DNA of 12,108 nt. Source: Bdellovibrionales bacterium (GTDB taxonomy: Bacteria > Bdellovibrionota > Bdellovibrionia > Bdellovibrionales > UBA1609). The notes beneath the pieces were generated by a model. It did no database searches. It had not been told where the DNA came from and was given only the letters and a program-made list of their open reading frames with translations. Location of the stretch: contig JANQSX010000081.1 of assembly GCA_028279085.1 (NCBI GenBank), forward strand, positions 1 through 12,108, written 5' to 3'. The translations under genes and the position numbers were made by a program. This document shows, one piece after another, positions 1-6,353 of the stretch (position 1 is the stretch's first letter; the number at the start of each line of letters is the position of its first letter).

Positions 1-39
1 GAAAACCCAAAACCGGAATCCCTTGAAAGCTCTGAATGA
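1..39 (+). CDS. Possible 3' end of an upstream gene (partial)
   Basis: Frame 1 is open from the left edge and reads ENPKPESLESSE before a TGA at 37-39, a polar acidic tail typical of a protein C-terminus. Frame 2 is also open, to about position 58, so the frame is uncertain. In several bacterial groups a C4-type zinc-ribbon protein (CdsZ type) precedes an RNase H gene next to rnpB, so such a gene could end here. That is inference from context only; nothing in these 12 residues identifies the family. Confidence 0.2.
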   Translation, partial: ENPKPESLESSE

Positions 40-73
40 GCTTTCACATTCAAAATAGAAAACTCTGAAACAG

Positions 74-526
74 ATGCAACAAAAAATCCATAAAGGAAAA
101 GCCACTGACTGGCCAAAAGAAGTACTCATATATACTGATGGTGCTTCCCGTGGCAATCCAGGTGCCGCTTCCGCCGGATTGGTAGTGTATGATAAAACAG
201 GAATTTGTCTTTATGAAGAAGCTTTTCAACTAGGAACAAAAACTAATAATTTCGCTGAATATTCCGCTGTACTAAGAGCATTGATCTTAAGTGCTGAAAA
301 CAAAATTGAAACACTAATCTTAAAAAGTGATAGTGAATTTTTAGTAAAACAGCTTTCCGGATTTTATAAAGTAAAGTCTGCTAATATAAAGCCGCTTTTT
401 GAAGAATGTAAAAAATATGAAAACGAAGTTTCTAATGTAAAATTTCAACATGTAAGAAGAGAACAAAACAAAAGAGCGGATGAATTAGCTAATTTAATTT
501 TAGATGGTCTTGACAGTTTTGATTAA
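74..526 (+). CDS. RNase HI-family ribonuclease (RVT_3 type)
   Basis: A 150-residue RNase H-fold protein expected to cleave the RNA strand of RNA/DNA hybrids in the cytoplasm. The first strand carries YTDGASRGNPG (residues 20-30) with catalytic Asp22. Glu62 lies in AEYSA, Asp86 in KSDSEFL, and the last acidic residue, Asp136, in NKRADELAN after HVRRE (126-130). The four-carboxylate set is therefore complete. The length is close to E. coli RNase HI (155 residues), but the sequence is nearer the RVT_3/plant-type branch, so I give no rnhA symbol. The ATG at 74 has only a weak AG-rich stretch upstream (GAAACAG). It is the first in-frame ATG and leaves the usual short N-terminal extension. It lies upstream of rnpB on the same strand. 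The family call is secure; the physiological substrate is not visible. Confidence 0.9.
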   Translation: MQQKIHKGKATDWPKEVLIYTDGASRGNPGAASAGLVVYDKTGICLYEEAFQLGTKTNNFAEYSAVLRALILSAENKIETLILKSDSEFLVKQLSGFYKVKSANIKPLFEECKKYENEVSNVKFQHVRREQNKRADELANLILDGLDSFD

Positions 527-543
527 TCCTTAGCCTATGTTTG

Positions 544-622
544 CCTCTTAACAGAGGAAGCCTGTAAGGCCGCCTGTGGTAAAACAGATTGTCTTATACA
601 GGAATCCGATCCCTCCGGGGTC
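544..622 (+). other. Three consecutive hairpins in the RNase H-rnpB spacer
   Basis: The 189-base gap between the RNase H gene and rnpB opens with a stretch of about 53% G+C by hand count, in an AT-rich window. It folds by eye into three local stems. CCTCT (544-548) pairs with AGAGG (553-557). CCTGTA (561-566) pairs with TACAGG (597-602), enclosing CTGT (574-577)/ACAG (584-587). GATCCC (608-613) pairs with GGGGTC (617-622) around a 3-base loop. No U-run follows directly, so it is not a standard terminator. It could be a small RNA, a 3' UTR structure or a leader element. I do not recognise a known riboswitch or RNA family. Confidence 0.35.
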
Positions 623-703
623 AGCTGCCGGTAAAAATTGAGAAAAAACTATATATATTTCACCCGCTTTTTTTAAGAAGTGGCTTTTTGTAAAAAAACA
701 ACA

Positions 704-709
704 TATACT
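704..709 (+). promoter_or_regulatory. -10 box of the rnpB promoter
   Basis: TATACT ends seven bases before 716, where the first pairing strand of RNase P RNA begins, so its predicted start coincides with the 5' end deduced from structure. The expected -35 position (about 681-686, TGGCTT) is a poor match to TTGACA. The -10 is well supported by position; the -35 is not. Confidence 0.5.
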
Positions 710-715
710 TTTGTT

Positions 716-1058
716 CGGGATTTGCGGGTGATCGCTGGTTTTTTATTTTAGAAGTATCTCAATAAAAAATCAGAGGAAAGTCCGGACTCCAAAATGGCAA
801 CGCAAAGGGTGAAAACCCTTCCACCCTTTAAGGGTGAGGACTAGTGGAACAGAAAGTATGTCCGGGTTTTTTCATCTGTTATGGAAAAACTGCTGGAGTG
901 AAATCAGCTAAACTCTGCGTGGAGCAAGATCAAATAGAAAAGCACTTGAGTCAAGCCAGGGCAAGCTTTCGGGTTGATCGCAAAGATGAATGCTCACCTC
1001 CTTCCGCTCTCACCGGTTAAGCAGAAGCAGACAGAATCCGGCTTACAGCAAATCCCTC
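716..1058 (+). ncRNA. rnpB: RNase P RNA (bacterial type A-like)
   Basis: The catalytic RNA that matures tRNA 5' ends, about 343 nt. Conserved segments occur in order: GAGGAAAGTCCGGACTCC (773-790, P4 5' strand region), ACAGAAA (850-856), GGAGCAAGATCAAATAG (921-937, nearly identical to E. coli), and ACAGAATCCGGCTTAC (1031-1046, P4 3' strand region). The ends were set by P1: GGGATTTGC (717-725) is the exact complement of GCAAATCCC (1048-1056). P2 is visible as GGTGA (727-731)/TCACC (994-998). P3 is visible as about 737-748 pairing with 760-771, 12 bp with one G-U. Identity is near certain; each end may be off by a few bases. Confidence 0.96.
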
Positions 1059-1074
1059 TCAACCGGATTTTTAA
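1035..1074 (+). terminator. Possible rnpB terminator using the P4 strand
   Basis: AATCCGG (1035-1041) and CCGGATT (1063-1069) are exact inverted repeats, and the second arm runs into TTTTTAATT. This looks like an intrinsic terminator, but the loop is 21 nt and the first arm lies in the conserved P4 3' strand of RNase P RNA. It would therefore compete with the native fold. It may be a transient terminator or a chance match. Confidence 0.3.
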
Positions 1075-1141
1075 TTCGACATATTGATTTTTAAATCAAC
1101 ACTAAATAATAACTCCCGAATACCAATGCTAAAGTGATTTC

Positions 1142-1164
1142 CCTCTTCAGTTTCGACTGAGAGG
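1142..1164. other. UUCG-tetraloop hairpin between convergent genes
   Basis: CCTCT, one bulged T, CAGT, loop TTCG, ACTG, AGAGG form a nine-pair stem with a UUCG-type loop on the plus strand. There is no T-run on either side. It sits in the 186-base space between rnpB (plus) and the ATPase gene (minus). That space also holds an AT hairpin at 1084-1099, a short tandem repeat of CCCGTTCA near 1208-1225 and a 14-bp AT palindrome at 1233-1246 over the ATPase stop. It might be a 3' boundary element; its role is unknown. Confidence 0.35.
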
Positions 1165-1244
1165 TGCCTGTTGATAACCGCTGAAAACGCCTCATAAATG
1201 GAAAATCCCGTTCATTTCCCGTTCAGCTTTGGAATTTTATAAAA

Positions 1245-2951
1245 TTATTTTTCAGTATTTCCCAAAAGAAGAGAAAGGGCTTTATCCTGTTGCAGTCCTG
1301 TAGCAAGAAGCAACAGATCAAGAGGAAGGTCGCCTACTCCTGATTCACTGTCTTCGGCTGAAAGAAATTGCAAGTTCGGGGCAACATAATAACACCCTTT
1401 TTGAAACTTTGGATTTTCCTGAAGAAATTTTTTTAAACCAGAGCGAGAATGTTTTTTAGAAGTCCCAATCTCAAATGCCATAGGATAAACAGGATCATCA
1501 TAAATAAAATCCACTTCATGTTTTCCTCTTTTCCAGTGGTAAAGACGAATTTCACATTGTGTCCCTAAATGGTATAAATGAGACGCAACCAAATTTTCTT
1601 GAAGTCTCCCTATTTCTATTAGATTTTTAAAAATGTGATCTTTTTGTAAAGCCGCGTTCCGTATTGCAATATCAACAAAATAAACCTTTCTCTGTCTTTT
1701 CTGCACATTTCTTTCATTCTTATCATAATTGGAAAGTGTAAATACCAAATAAGTTTGAACTAAATAGTTTAGATAACGATCAAGTGTATGCACAGAGGCT
1801 TGAGGTATATCTTGACTTATTCCTGTAAGGGATAACAATCCTGTAACTTGACCGGCTAAAACATAAAGCAGTCTTTCCAGAGTAAGAGGAGAATCTATCC
1901 TATATGACTGCGGAATATCTTTATAAATAGCTCTTTCAATAGCATCTGATCTTAACTTTTGTTGCACTTTATGAAAATAATTATCTTCTTTGACAAACTG
2001 AATATCCATGCGTTTTTTTTGAAATTCTGAAATAATATTTTTTTTCAACACAAAGATTTCTTTTTCCATTGTAAAAATGTCTTTTTTCATTGTTTTAATT
2101 TCAGGGAGCTTGTCTATTAGATTCATTTTCATAAATTCTGTCTTATTATTTTGAAGGCGTTTTTCCACTTTTTCAATTTTACTTAATTTTTTTTCAAATT
2201 CTTTTCTTATACTCTCTAAAAATTTTTCTTTTTCTCTTTTTTTCCCAGATAAAAATTCAGGAAACCCCCCCAGAGACATTAGAAGTTTTCGCTCATTCTC
2301 AAAATTAAGTTGGGTATGAGGCAATGATTTAGAAAGACTTTTTATCGTATTATTCAGACACTGCTTTTTTTTATAAGCGGGAAATTTAATATTTTTATTA
2401 TAAAGCTGAAGCAACTCTGTTAAAAGGTATGGGGTTAAGTAAAATTCTTCCCAACGCCCAACACCACTCTCTTTTCCTTTCTGCAAAGCCGCAGTAGCAC
2501 TGGAGCTTGCAATAATATGCACAGGCCAATGTTCATCGTAGAAAGTTTTTAACCATTTATCCCAATCTTCAGCATAAACCAGTTCATCCAAAAACAGGTA
2601 GAGAGGTTGTTCTTTAGTAGCTCTAGCCAGCTTCATTGCTTCTTTTACAATAGAACCTAAATCTAACGGCATAATCAAAGGATGATCCAAACGAACCCAT
2701 TGAATTTTATCTGAAGGTATTTGATTACTCAGCAAATGCCGGACAGTTTGATACATAACGGTTGTTTTTCCGACACGTCTTTGTCCCAATATAATTAGAT
2801 GCCGTTTTAAACTGGCAGATAAAATATATTTCCAGAGATGCCTAGCCAGGGGACGCTCTGTTGAGGGAGCAAAATAATCAGGTACAGAATGATCCTTCCA
2901 CCAAGGGTTTTGCTCTGCTATAATAGATTTAACTAGTTCAATGTTTTTCAT
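1245..2951 (-). CDS. AAA ATPase of the DUF4143 type with a helical insertion
   Basis: 568 residues. An N-terminal P-loop ATPase carries Walker A GQRRVGKTT (56-64), Walker B LYLFLDEL (117-124), a sensor-like HIIASSSAT (145-153) and GVGRWEEFYLTPYLLTE (163-179), the usual 'GR...L.P....E' block. GGFPEF (228-233) leads into the DUF4143 part. A Lys/Glu-rich helical stretch at about 236-320 separates GGFPEF from the 'YKDIP' segment (343-347); relatives I recall have only about 30 residues there. The C-terminal nuclease-like fold shows HEVDF (478-482, Asp481) and FEIG (493-496). Gly replaces the usual Lys of E-x-K, so nuclease activity is doubtful. The ATG has GGAG seven bases upstream. It is transcribed alone, and a 33-nt repeat array lies 26 bp upstream of its start. 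The cellular role of this family is poorly known; I assign none. Confidence 0.85.
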   Translation of the reverse strand: MKNIELVKSIIAEQNPWWKDHSVPDYFAPSTERPLARHLWKYILSASLKRHLIILGQRRVGKTTVMYQTVRHLLSNQIPSDKIQWVRLDHPLIMPLDLGSIVKEAMKLARATKEQPLYLFLDELVYAEDWDKWLKTFYDEHWPVHIIASSSATAALQKGKESGVGRWEEFYLTPYLLTELLQLYNKNIKFPAYKKKQCLNNTIKSLSKSLPHTQLNFENERKLLMSLGGFPEFLSGKKREKEKFLESIRKEFEKKLSKIEKVEKRLQNNKTEFMKMNLIDKLPEIKTMKKDIFTMEKEIFVLKKNIISEFQKKRMDIQFVKEDNYFHKVQQKLRSDAIERAIYKDIPQSYRIDSPLTLERLLYVLAGQVTGLLSLTGISQDIPQASVHTLDRYLNYLVQTYLVFTLSNYDKNERNVQKRQRKVYFVDIAIRNAALQKDHIFKNLIEIGRLQENLVASHLYHLGTQCEIRLYHWKRGKHEVDFIYDDPVYPMAFEIGTSKKHSRSGLKKFLQENPKFQKGCYYVAPNLQFLSAEDSESGVGDLPLDLLLLATGLQQDKALSLLLGNTEK

Positions 2952-2977
2952 TATGCTCCATTTAATTTGCTTATAAA

Positions 2978-3076
2978 GCTTAATATATCAAATAAACCTC
3001 ATATTGTGAAGCTTAATATATAGATTAAACCTCACAGTATGAGGTTTAATCTACCATATAAACCTCATATGTAAAT
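2978..3076. repeat. Three 33-nt tandem repeats upstream of the ATPase gene
   Basis: Three units in exact 33-nt register: 2978-3010, 3011-3043 and 3044-3076. Each starts GCTTAATATA or a variant (GTTTAATCTA in unit 3). Each has TAAACCTCA (AAACCTCA is invariant) about 16-25 bases in, and ends in an AT-rich segment. Units 1 and 2 share the first 10 bases exactly. The array ends 26 bp before the ATPase start codon, where its promoter should lie, which suggests an iteron-like operator. It is too AT-rich and unspaced to be a CRISPR array. Only three units are clear; the following 33 bases match poorly. Confidence 0.75.
3021..3053. promoter_or_regulatory. 14-bp perfect inverted repeat, candidate operator
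   Basis: TAGATTAAACCTCA (3021-3034) and TGAGGTTTAATCTA (3040-3053) are exact reverse complements around a 5-base centre (CAGTA). The palindrome spans the junction of repeat units 2 and 3. A dimeric DNA-binding protein could bind it, with flanking half-sites AAACCTCA at 2993-3000 and 3060-3067. It could also form an RNA hairpin if transcribed, but no T-run follows. Confidence 0.55.
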
Positions 3077-3727
3077 AAAATAATGCTTATTTAAGCCTAA
3101 AAAAAATCGCTTTTCACTGAAAAATTAACGAAAATCACTACTTGAACTCTTATTGATAAATTAGTTACAAAAATTCACTTTTCCAGAAACTTTAAAGATT
3201 TTTCGTATATCATAAAAAAATAACTCAACATTATATATCCAAGATTATTTTAAATATAAATTCGCTTCGCTTATGAGTCAAAGTATGTCAAAAAATAGTC
3301 TTTCAGAACTAAAGTTAAATTTAAGAGCCTCTGATGGAAAACCCATAACTAGAAACCCTCATAACTATACAGAAGATAAAATTTTCTCGAATCAAACCCA
3401 ATTATTGTTAAGCTCCCTATCTTGGATTTCTTTACGCATTTACTTTTATTTGATGTCAGCTCAACAATACGAAACTGATCTTTTCTTACACCCTATTAGC
3501 GTTTCATTTAAATGTTCTACTATCCTAGAGTTCTGAAATTAAATTACAAAAATCATAAAAGCAATACTTATAAAAGAATAAAAGAAAGTGTTAACTTCAA
3601 CGGAGAAACTTTTAACTTTAGAATCTCAATAGATAGGTGACAAGTAGCAAGTTCTCTCTTATTTTAGACTGTTTTAAATAGGAGGGGTTGAAGATCTCGA
3701 ACCCGTGCCGGCTCTCTCAAATAAAAG
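3077..3727. other. AT-rich region without a convincing gene
   Basis: Between the repeat array and tRNA-Arg I find no recognisable gene. A small hairpin GCTTA-TT-TAAGC lies at 3085-3096. One open frame, at 3273-3536, is listed separately with low confidence. The minus strand near 3681-3712 reads GGGTTCGAGATC and then CCCCTCC, faintly like a tRNA T-arm and acceptor end, but the stems do not pair. The region could be decayed mobile or tRNA-adjacent DNA. Confidence 0.5.
3273..3536 (+). CDS. Doubtful small hypothetical ORF
   Basis: An 87-codon frame starting MSQSMSKNSLSEL and ending in a short hydrophobic and aromatic stretch (LLSSLSWISLRIYFYLM, about residues 45-61). It has no Shine-Dalgarno sequence (TTCGCTTCGCTT directly precedes ATG), no recognisable domain and no overlapping gene. 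It may be spurious or the remains of a longer gene. I list it only because no other reading frame explains the interval. Confidence 0.15.
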   Translation: MSQSMSKNSLSELKLNLRASDGKPITRNPHNYTEDKIFSNQTQLLLSSLSWISLRIYFYLMSAQQYETDLFLHPISVSFKCSTILEF

Positions 3728-3801
3728 TGATGGCGGCAGGATTCGAACCTGCGACCTGCGGCTTAGAAGGCCGCTGCTCTATCCAGCTGAGCTACGCCAC
3801 C
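3728..3801 (-). tRNA. tRNA-Arg (anticodon UCU)
   Basis: On the minus strand the RNA begins GGTGGCGTAGCTCAGCTGG. Acceptor GGTGGCG pairs with CGCCATC (one G-U), the anticodon arm is GCGGC-CTTCTAA-GCCGC (anticodon UCU, decoding AGA/AGG), and the T-arm is GCAGG-TTCGAAT-CCTGC. The discriminator is A and CCA is not encoded. The length is 74 nt. A 5'-half duplicate lies 175 bp upstream. The intact copy is complete and should be functional. Confidence 0.95.
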
Positions 3802-3826
3802 TTAATATTACTTCTTTCTCAAATAA

Positions 3827-3849
3827 CAGAAAATCATCCTGATTTTCTG
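3827..3849 (-). terminator. Hairpin between nhaA and tRNA-Arg
   Basis: CAGAAAATCA and TGATTTTCTG pair perfectly over 10 bp around a 3-base loop. On the minus strand the stem is followed by TTATTTG. It lies downstream of nhaA and the tRNA half-copy and 26 bases before the intact tRNA, so it may end the acyltransferase-nhaA transcript. The stem is AT-rich and the T-run imperfect. Confidence 0.45.
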
Positions 3850-3934
3850 CCCTGTGTTCTCTGCTCTCTAAAGTCGCAGACAACACAGCGCCAATTCCTC
3901 CCTAGTTCCTAACAGCTCGTCCCTACAACCTATA

Positions 3935-3976
3935 GGCTTAGAAGGCCGCTGCTCTATCCAGCTGAGCTACGCCACC
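3935..3976 (-). pseudogene. Duplicated 5' half of tRNA-Arg(UCU)
   Basis: These 42 bases match the intact tRNA-Arg exactly from its first base through the anticodon loop and three bases of the 3' anticodon strand. The sequence then diverges (TATAGG), with no variable loop, T-arm or acceptor 3' strand. Identity continues five bases past the 5' end (ATTAAG context), so the direct repeat is 47 bp (3935-3981 and 3760-3806, offset 175). The half-gene starts one base after the nhaA stop codon. It cannot form a tRNA. It is a scar of duplication or of insertion at a tRNA. Confidence 0.9.
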
Positions 3977-5299
3977 TTAATTGTTATTTCCTTCCTGTTC
4001 CTTTTGTGGCTCAAATTTACCGGAAAGAAACAGACAAGACAAGCCCACCAACATCGCCAACAAAGAAGCTAATAAAATACTCAGTTTGGAATACACCGCC
4101 AGCTCCGGCTGAGAATCAAAACTAAGATGAGAAATAAACAAAGCCATTGTAAAACCAATACCCGCTAAAAAACCCACACCAGCTAATCTTCTCCAGTTAA
4201 AACCAGCAGGCCAAACAGCCAAATTGAAACGAATAGCCAAAAAAGAAAACAGTAAAATTCCAATAGGTTTCCCAAAAAACAGACCGAAGAAGATTCCTAG
4301 AGAAACAGGATGAGAAGCAAATTCAGCGAAAGAAAAACCGGATTTAAATTCCACACCCGCATTAAAAAAGGCGAATACAGGCATAATAATCCATGTCACA
4401 TAAGGGTGTAAATCCTCAATCAAACGATGTGTGGGAGTATGAAGAGTACGAATCAATTGTACCATTTTTTTTGTTTTTTTATAAGAAGGCATTGTCACTG
4501 CTAGTTCTTTTATGGAATCCAACTTTTGTTGCCTATCCATGATCCATCTGGAAGGACACATAAGTCCCAGGATAACTCCAGCCACTGTAGAATGTACTCC
4601 ACTTTTTAAAACAAAAAACCAAAGACCCACCCCACAGAAAATATAAAACGCCATGTTCCCGATACCTATTTTTTTTGCACAAAAAATAATAAAAATAGTT
4701 AACCCGGAAAAAGCCAAAAACTGTCCCATAATTTCCTGAGAATAAAAAAAAGCAATAACCAAAACAGCTCCCAAATCATCTATAATAGCTAAAGCCAACA
4801 AAAATATTTTTAATGAAAAAGGCACTCTTTTAGACATAAGACTTAAAATACCTATAGCAAAAGCAATGTCTGTCGCCATAGGAATACCCCAACCCACCTG
4901 AGTGGCCCCTTGAGAATTGAAACTGAGATAAAATAAGGCCGGCACTAACATTCCTCCTAAAGCGGCAAAAATCGGCAAAGCGGCTTTTTTAGGAGTAGAT
5001 AGCTCCCCGATACTCAATTCTCTTTTTATTTCCAAACCCACTACAAAGAAGAAAATCACCATAAGAGCATCATTCACCCAATGGTGAAGAGATAAAGATA
5101 GAGAAAATTTCCCAAAGTGAATACCTAAAGGATAATGTAAAATTTTATGATAAAGGTCAGACCAAGGAGAATTAGCCCACAATAAAGCCAACAAAGCAGA
5201 ACAAAGCAAAACAATACCTGTGCTGGCTTGCATGGAAAAAAACCGCTCAAAAGGAGTGAGAATTTTTTTAACAATTATTTTAGGATTTGTTTTTATCAT
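3977..5299 (-). CDS. nhaA: Na+/H+ antiporter NhaA
   Basis: A 440-residue inner-membrane antiporter that expels Na+ (or Li+) in exchange for protons. Hallmarks are the ion-binding pair Asp174-Asp175 in LALAIIDDLGAV, Asp144 in GIPMATDIAFAIGIL, FAFFNAGV (309-316) in the later half, and Lys344 in FFGKPIGI, matching the TM X lysine of E. coli NhaA. Many hydrophobic segments run from about residue 25 to 427. It is longer than E. coli NhaA (388), mainly in a cytosolic loop at about 250-300 and at both ends. It is the downstream gene of a pair: its start overlaps the acyltransferase gene by 20 bp, so translational coupling is likely. Its TAA falls inside the duplicated tRNA flank. Confidence 0.95.
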   Translation of the reverse strand: MIKTNPKIIVKKILTPFERFFSMQASTGIVLLCSALLALLWANSPWSDLYHKILHYPLGIHFGKFSLSLSLHHWVNDALMVIFFFVVGLEIKRELSIGELSTPKKAALPIFAALGGMLVPALFYLSFNSQGATQVGWGIPMATDIAFAIGILSLMSKRVPFSLKIFLLALAIIDDLGAVLVIAFFYSQEIMGQFLAFSGLTIFIIFCAKKIGIGNMAFYIFCGVGLWFFVLKSGVHSTVAGVILGLMCPSRWIMDRQQKLDSIKELAVTMPSYKKTKKMVQLIRTLHTPTHRLIEDLHPYVTWIIMPVFAFFNAGVEFKSGFSFAEFASHPVSLGIFFGLFFGKPIGILLFSFLAIRFNLAVWPAGFNWRRLAGVGFLAGIGFTMALFISHLSFDSQPELAVYSKLSILLASLLAMLVGLSCLFLSGKFEPQKEQEGNNN

Positions 5300-6035
5300 A
5301 TCTGATCTTTCTAAACCTTTTTTTTCTTTTGATTTTTTCCTCTAATTCTATTGTCCACTTTTTATAATTATTAAAAATAGTATCTGTGTCACCCGGTTCC
5401 TGCACCGGCCCCACATGAAGATACATTTTCCCGGGTAAAGGAAAACTCTTGCCCTTCGGCCATAAAGCTCTATTTTTGCGTAAGTATAAAAATAAAACCG
5501 GTGTATTTGTTTTTTGAGAAAAAAGACCCACCCCACTCTTAAAAGGTCTTAAAGAGCCATCCGGAGAACGGGTTCCTTCAGGAAACATAACAATCCATAT
5601 TCTTTTTAAATCATTTAACAAATTAATACACTTCTTTATGGAATCAGATGGTTTCTTTACTCGATCCACAGGAATAGCTCCTAAAAAATATTTGGAAAAA
5701 AAGCGCAAACCTCTCGTGCTAAACCAATAATCCTTAGCCGCTAAAATATAAAGATCCATCCAATGAGAAAAAGGAATAGATGTCAAAATGGCAGGTCCAT
5801 CCAAATGACTGGCATGATTGGAGATAATAATCAGTTTTGGATATTTTTTATAAAAACCCCTGAAATTACCCTTCACTCTTAAACGAACATAAAATCTAAA
5901 AGCCAGTCTTAAAAAAAGCGACCATAACCCTCTAGCAAACAAACGACTGGAAATCTTCTCATACTCAAACATATCCCAAATATTAGGCTCATCGGATATA
6001 TCTTGCTCATTTTTTTTATTTAAATCCAGCATCAA
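5280..6035 (-). CDS. PlsC-like 1-acylglycerol-3-phosphate acyltransferase
   Basis: About 250 residues of the membrane-associated glycerolipid acyltransferase family, which transfers acyl chains to lysophosphatidate or related lipids. Visible blocks are NHASHLDGP (73-81) with the catalytic H-x4-D pair His74/Asp79, GAIPVDR (119-125), and FPEGTRSPDG (151-160), the glycerol-phosphate-binding motif. A basic tail (KIKRKKRFRK) ends the protein. Two starts fit: TTG at 6035, seven bases from AGGAG, or the next codon ATG at 6032, ten bases away. The difference is one residue. It precedes nhaA and overlaps it by 20 bp. Exact acceptor specificity (PlsC, or another lyso-lipid) cannot be told, so I give no symbol. 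Confidence 0.88.
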   Translation of the reverse strand: MMLDLNKKNEQDISDEPNIWDMFEYEKISSRLFARGLWSLFLRLAFRFYVRLRVKGNFRGFYKKYPKLIIISNHASHLDGPAILTSIPFSHWMDLYILAAKDYWFSTRGLRFFSKYFLGAIPVDRVKKPSDSIKKCINLLNDLKRIWIVMFPEGTRSPDGSLRPFKSGVGLFSQKTNTPVLFLYLRKNRALWPKGKSFPLPGKMYLHVGPVQEPGDTDTIFNNYKKWTIELEEKIKRKKRFRKIRYDKNKS

Positions 6036-6353
6036 TAAGGCACTCCTAAAAACTTTTCAGTAACTTTTAAAGAAATATAACAACTTCTATTATTTTTTAA
6101 CACTTAAAAGCCCCGTTGAAAAGGTGTACATTTATCTTCGGATAGAAACACCAAGTTTGCACTCACTCTTATTCCCTATAACATTTGACATCCTTGAGAA
6201 GAATAAAAAATTACCTTGAGAATAAGTGTTTTTGGATTTATACTGGACCGGTTTGAAAATTGAAGAAAGTTTAGCTTAAAAAAGTAATCCCTGATTTCCT
6301 TCTTATAAGGAATTAAATTTTATTTCAAATCGGAGTCATTAAAAAGAATCTAC
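6036..6353. other. Divergent intergenic region, acyltransferase/serA
   Basis: A 318-base AT-rich spacer that must hold promoters for both divergent units. On the minus strand AGGAG (6047-6043) is the ribosome binding site of the acyltransferase, with a loose TATATT about 25-30 bases further up. On the plus strand TTGACA (6185-6190) is a perfect -35 hexamer but lacks a good -10 at 16-18 bases. TTGAAA (about 6254-6259) with TTAAAA 17 bases on is an alternative. A GGAG at 6332-6335 is too far (18 bases) from the serA ATG. I see no clear operator or riboswitch. Confidence 0.4.

Noticed and set aside
2978..3076. The 33-nt repeats as a CRISPR array
   Set aside because: The units abut with no unique spacers of repeat-like length, only three occur, and no cas gene is nearby.
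3681..3712. Second tRNA 3' end on the minus strand (GGGTTCGAGATC ... CCCCTCC)
   Set aside because: The presumed T-stem pairs only through wobbles for three positions and no matching 5' half is present.
3688..3912. 74-codon plus-strand ORF containing MAAGFEPATCGLEGRC
   Set aside because: This peptide is the well-known false translation of the antisense strand of a tRNA gene; it overlaps tRNA-Arg.
5348..5536. 62-codon minus-strand ORF
   Set aside because: Lies wholly inside the acyltransferase gene in another frame and has no features of its own.
6185..6190. TTGACA as the serA -35 box
   Set aside because: Perfect hexamer, but no acceptable -10 at 16-18 bases; kept only as a note in the intergenic entry.
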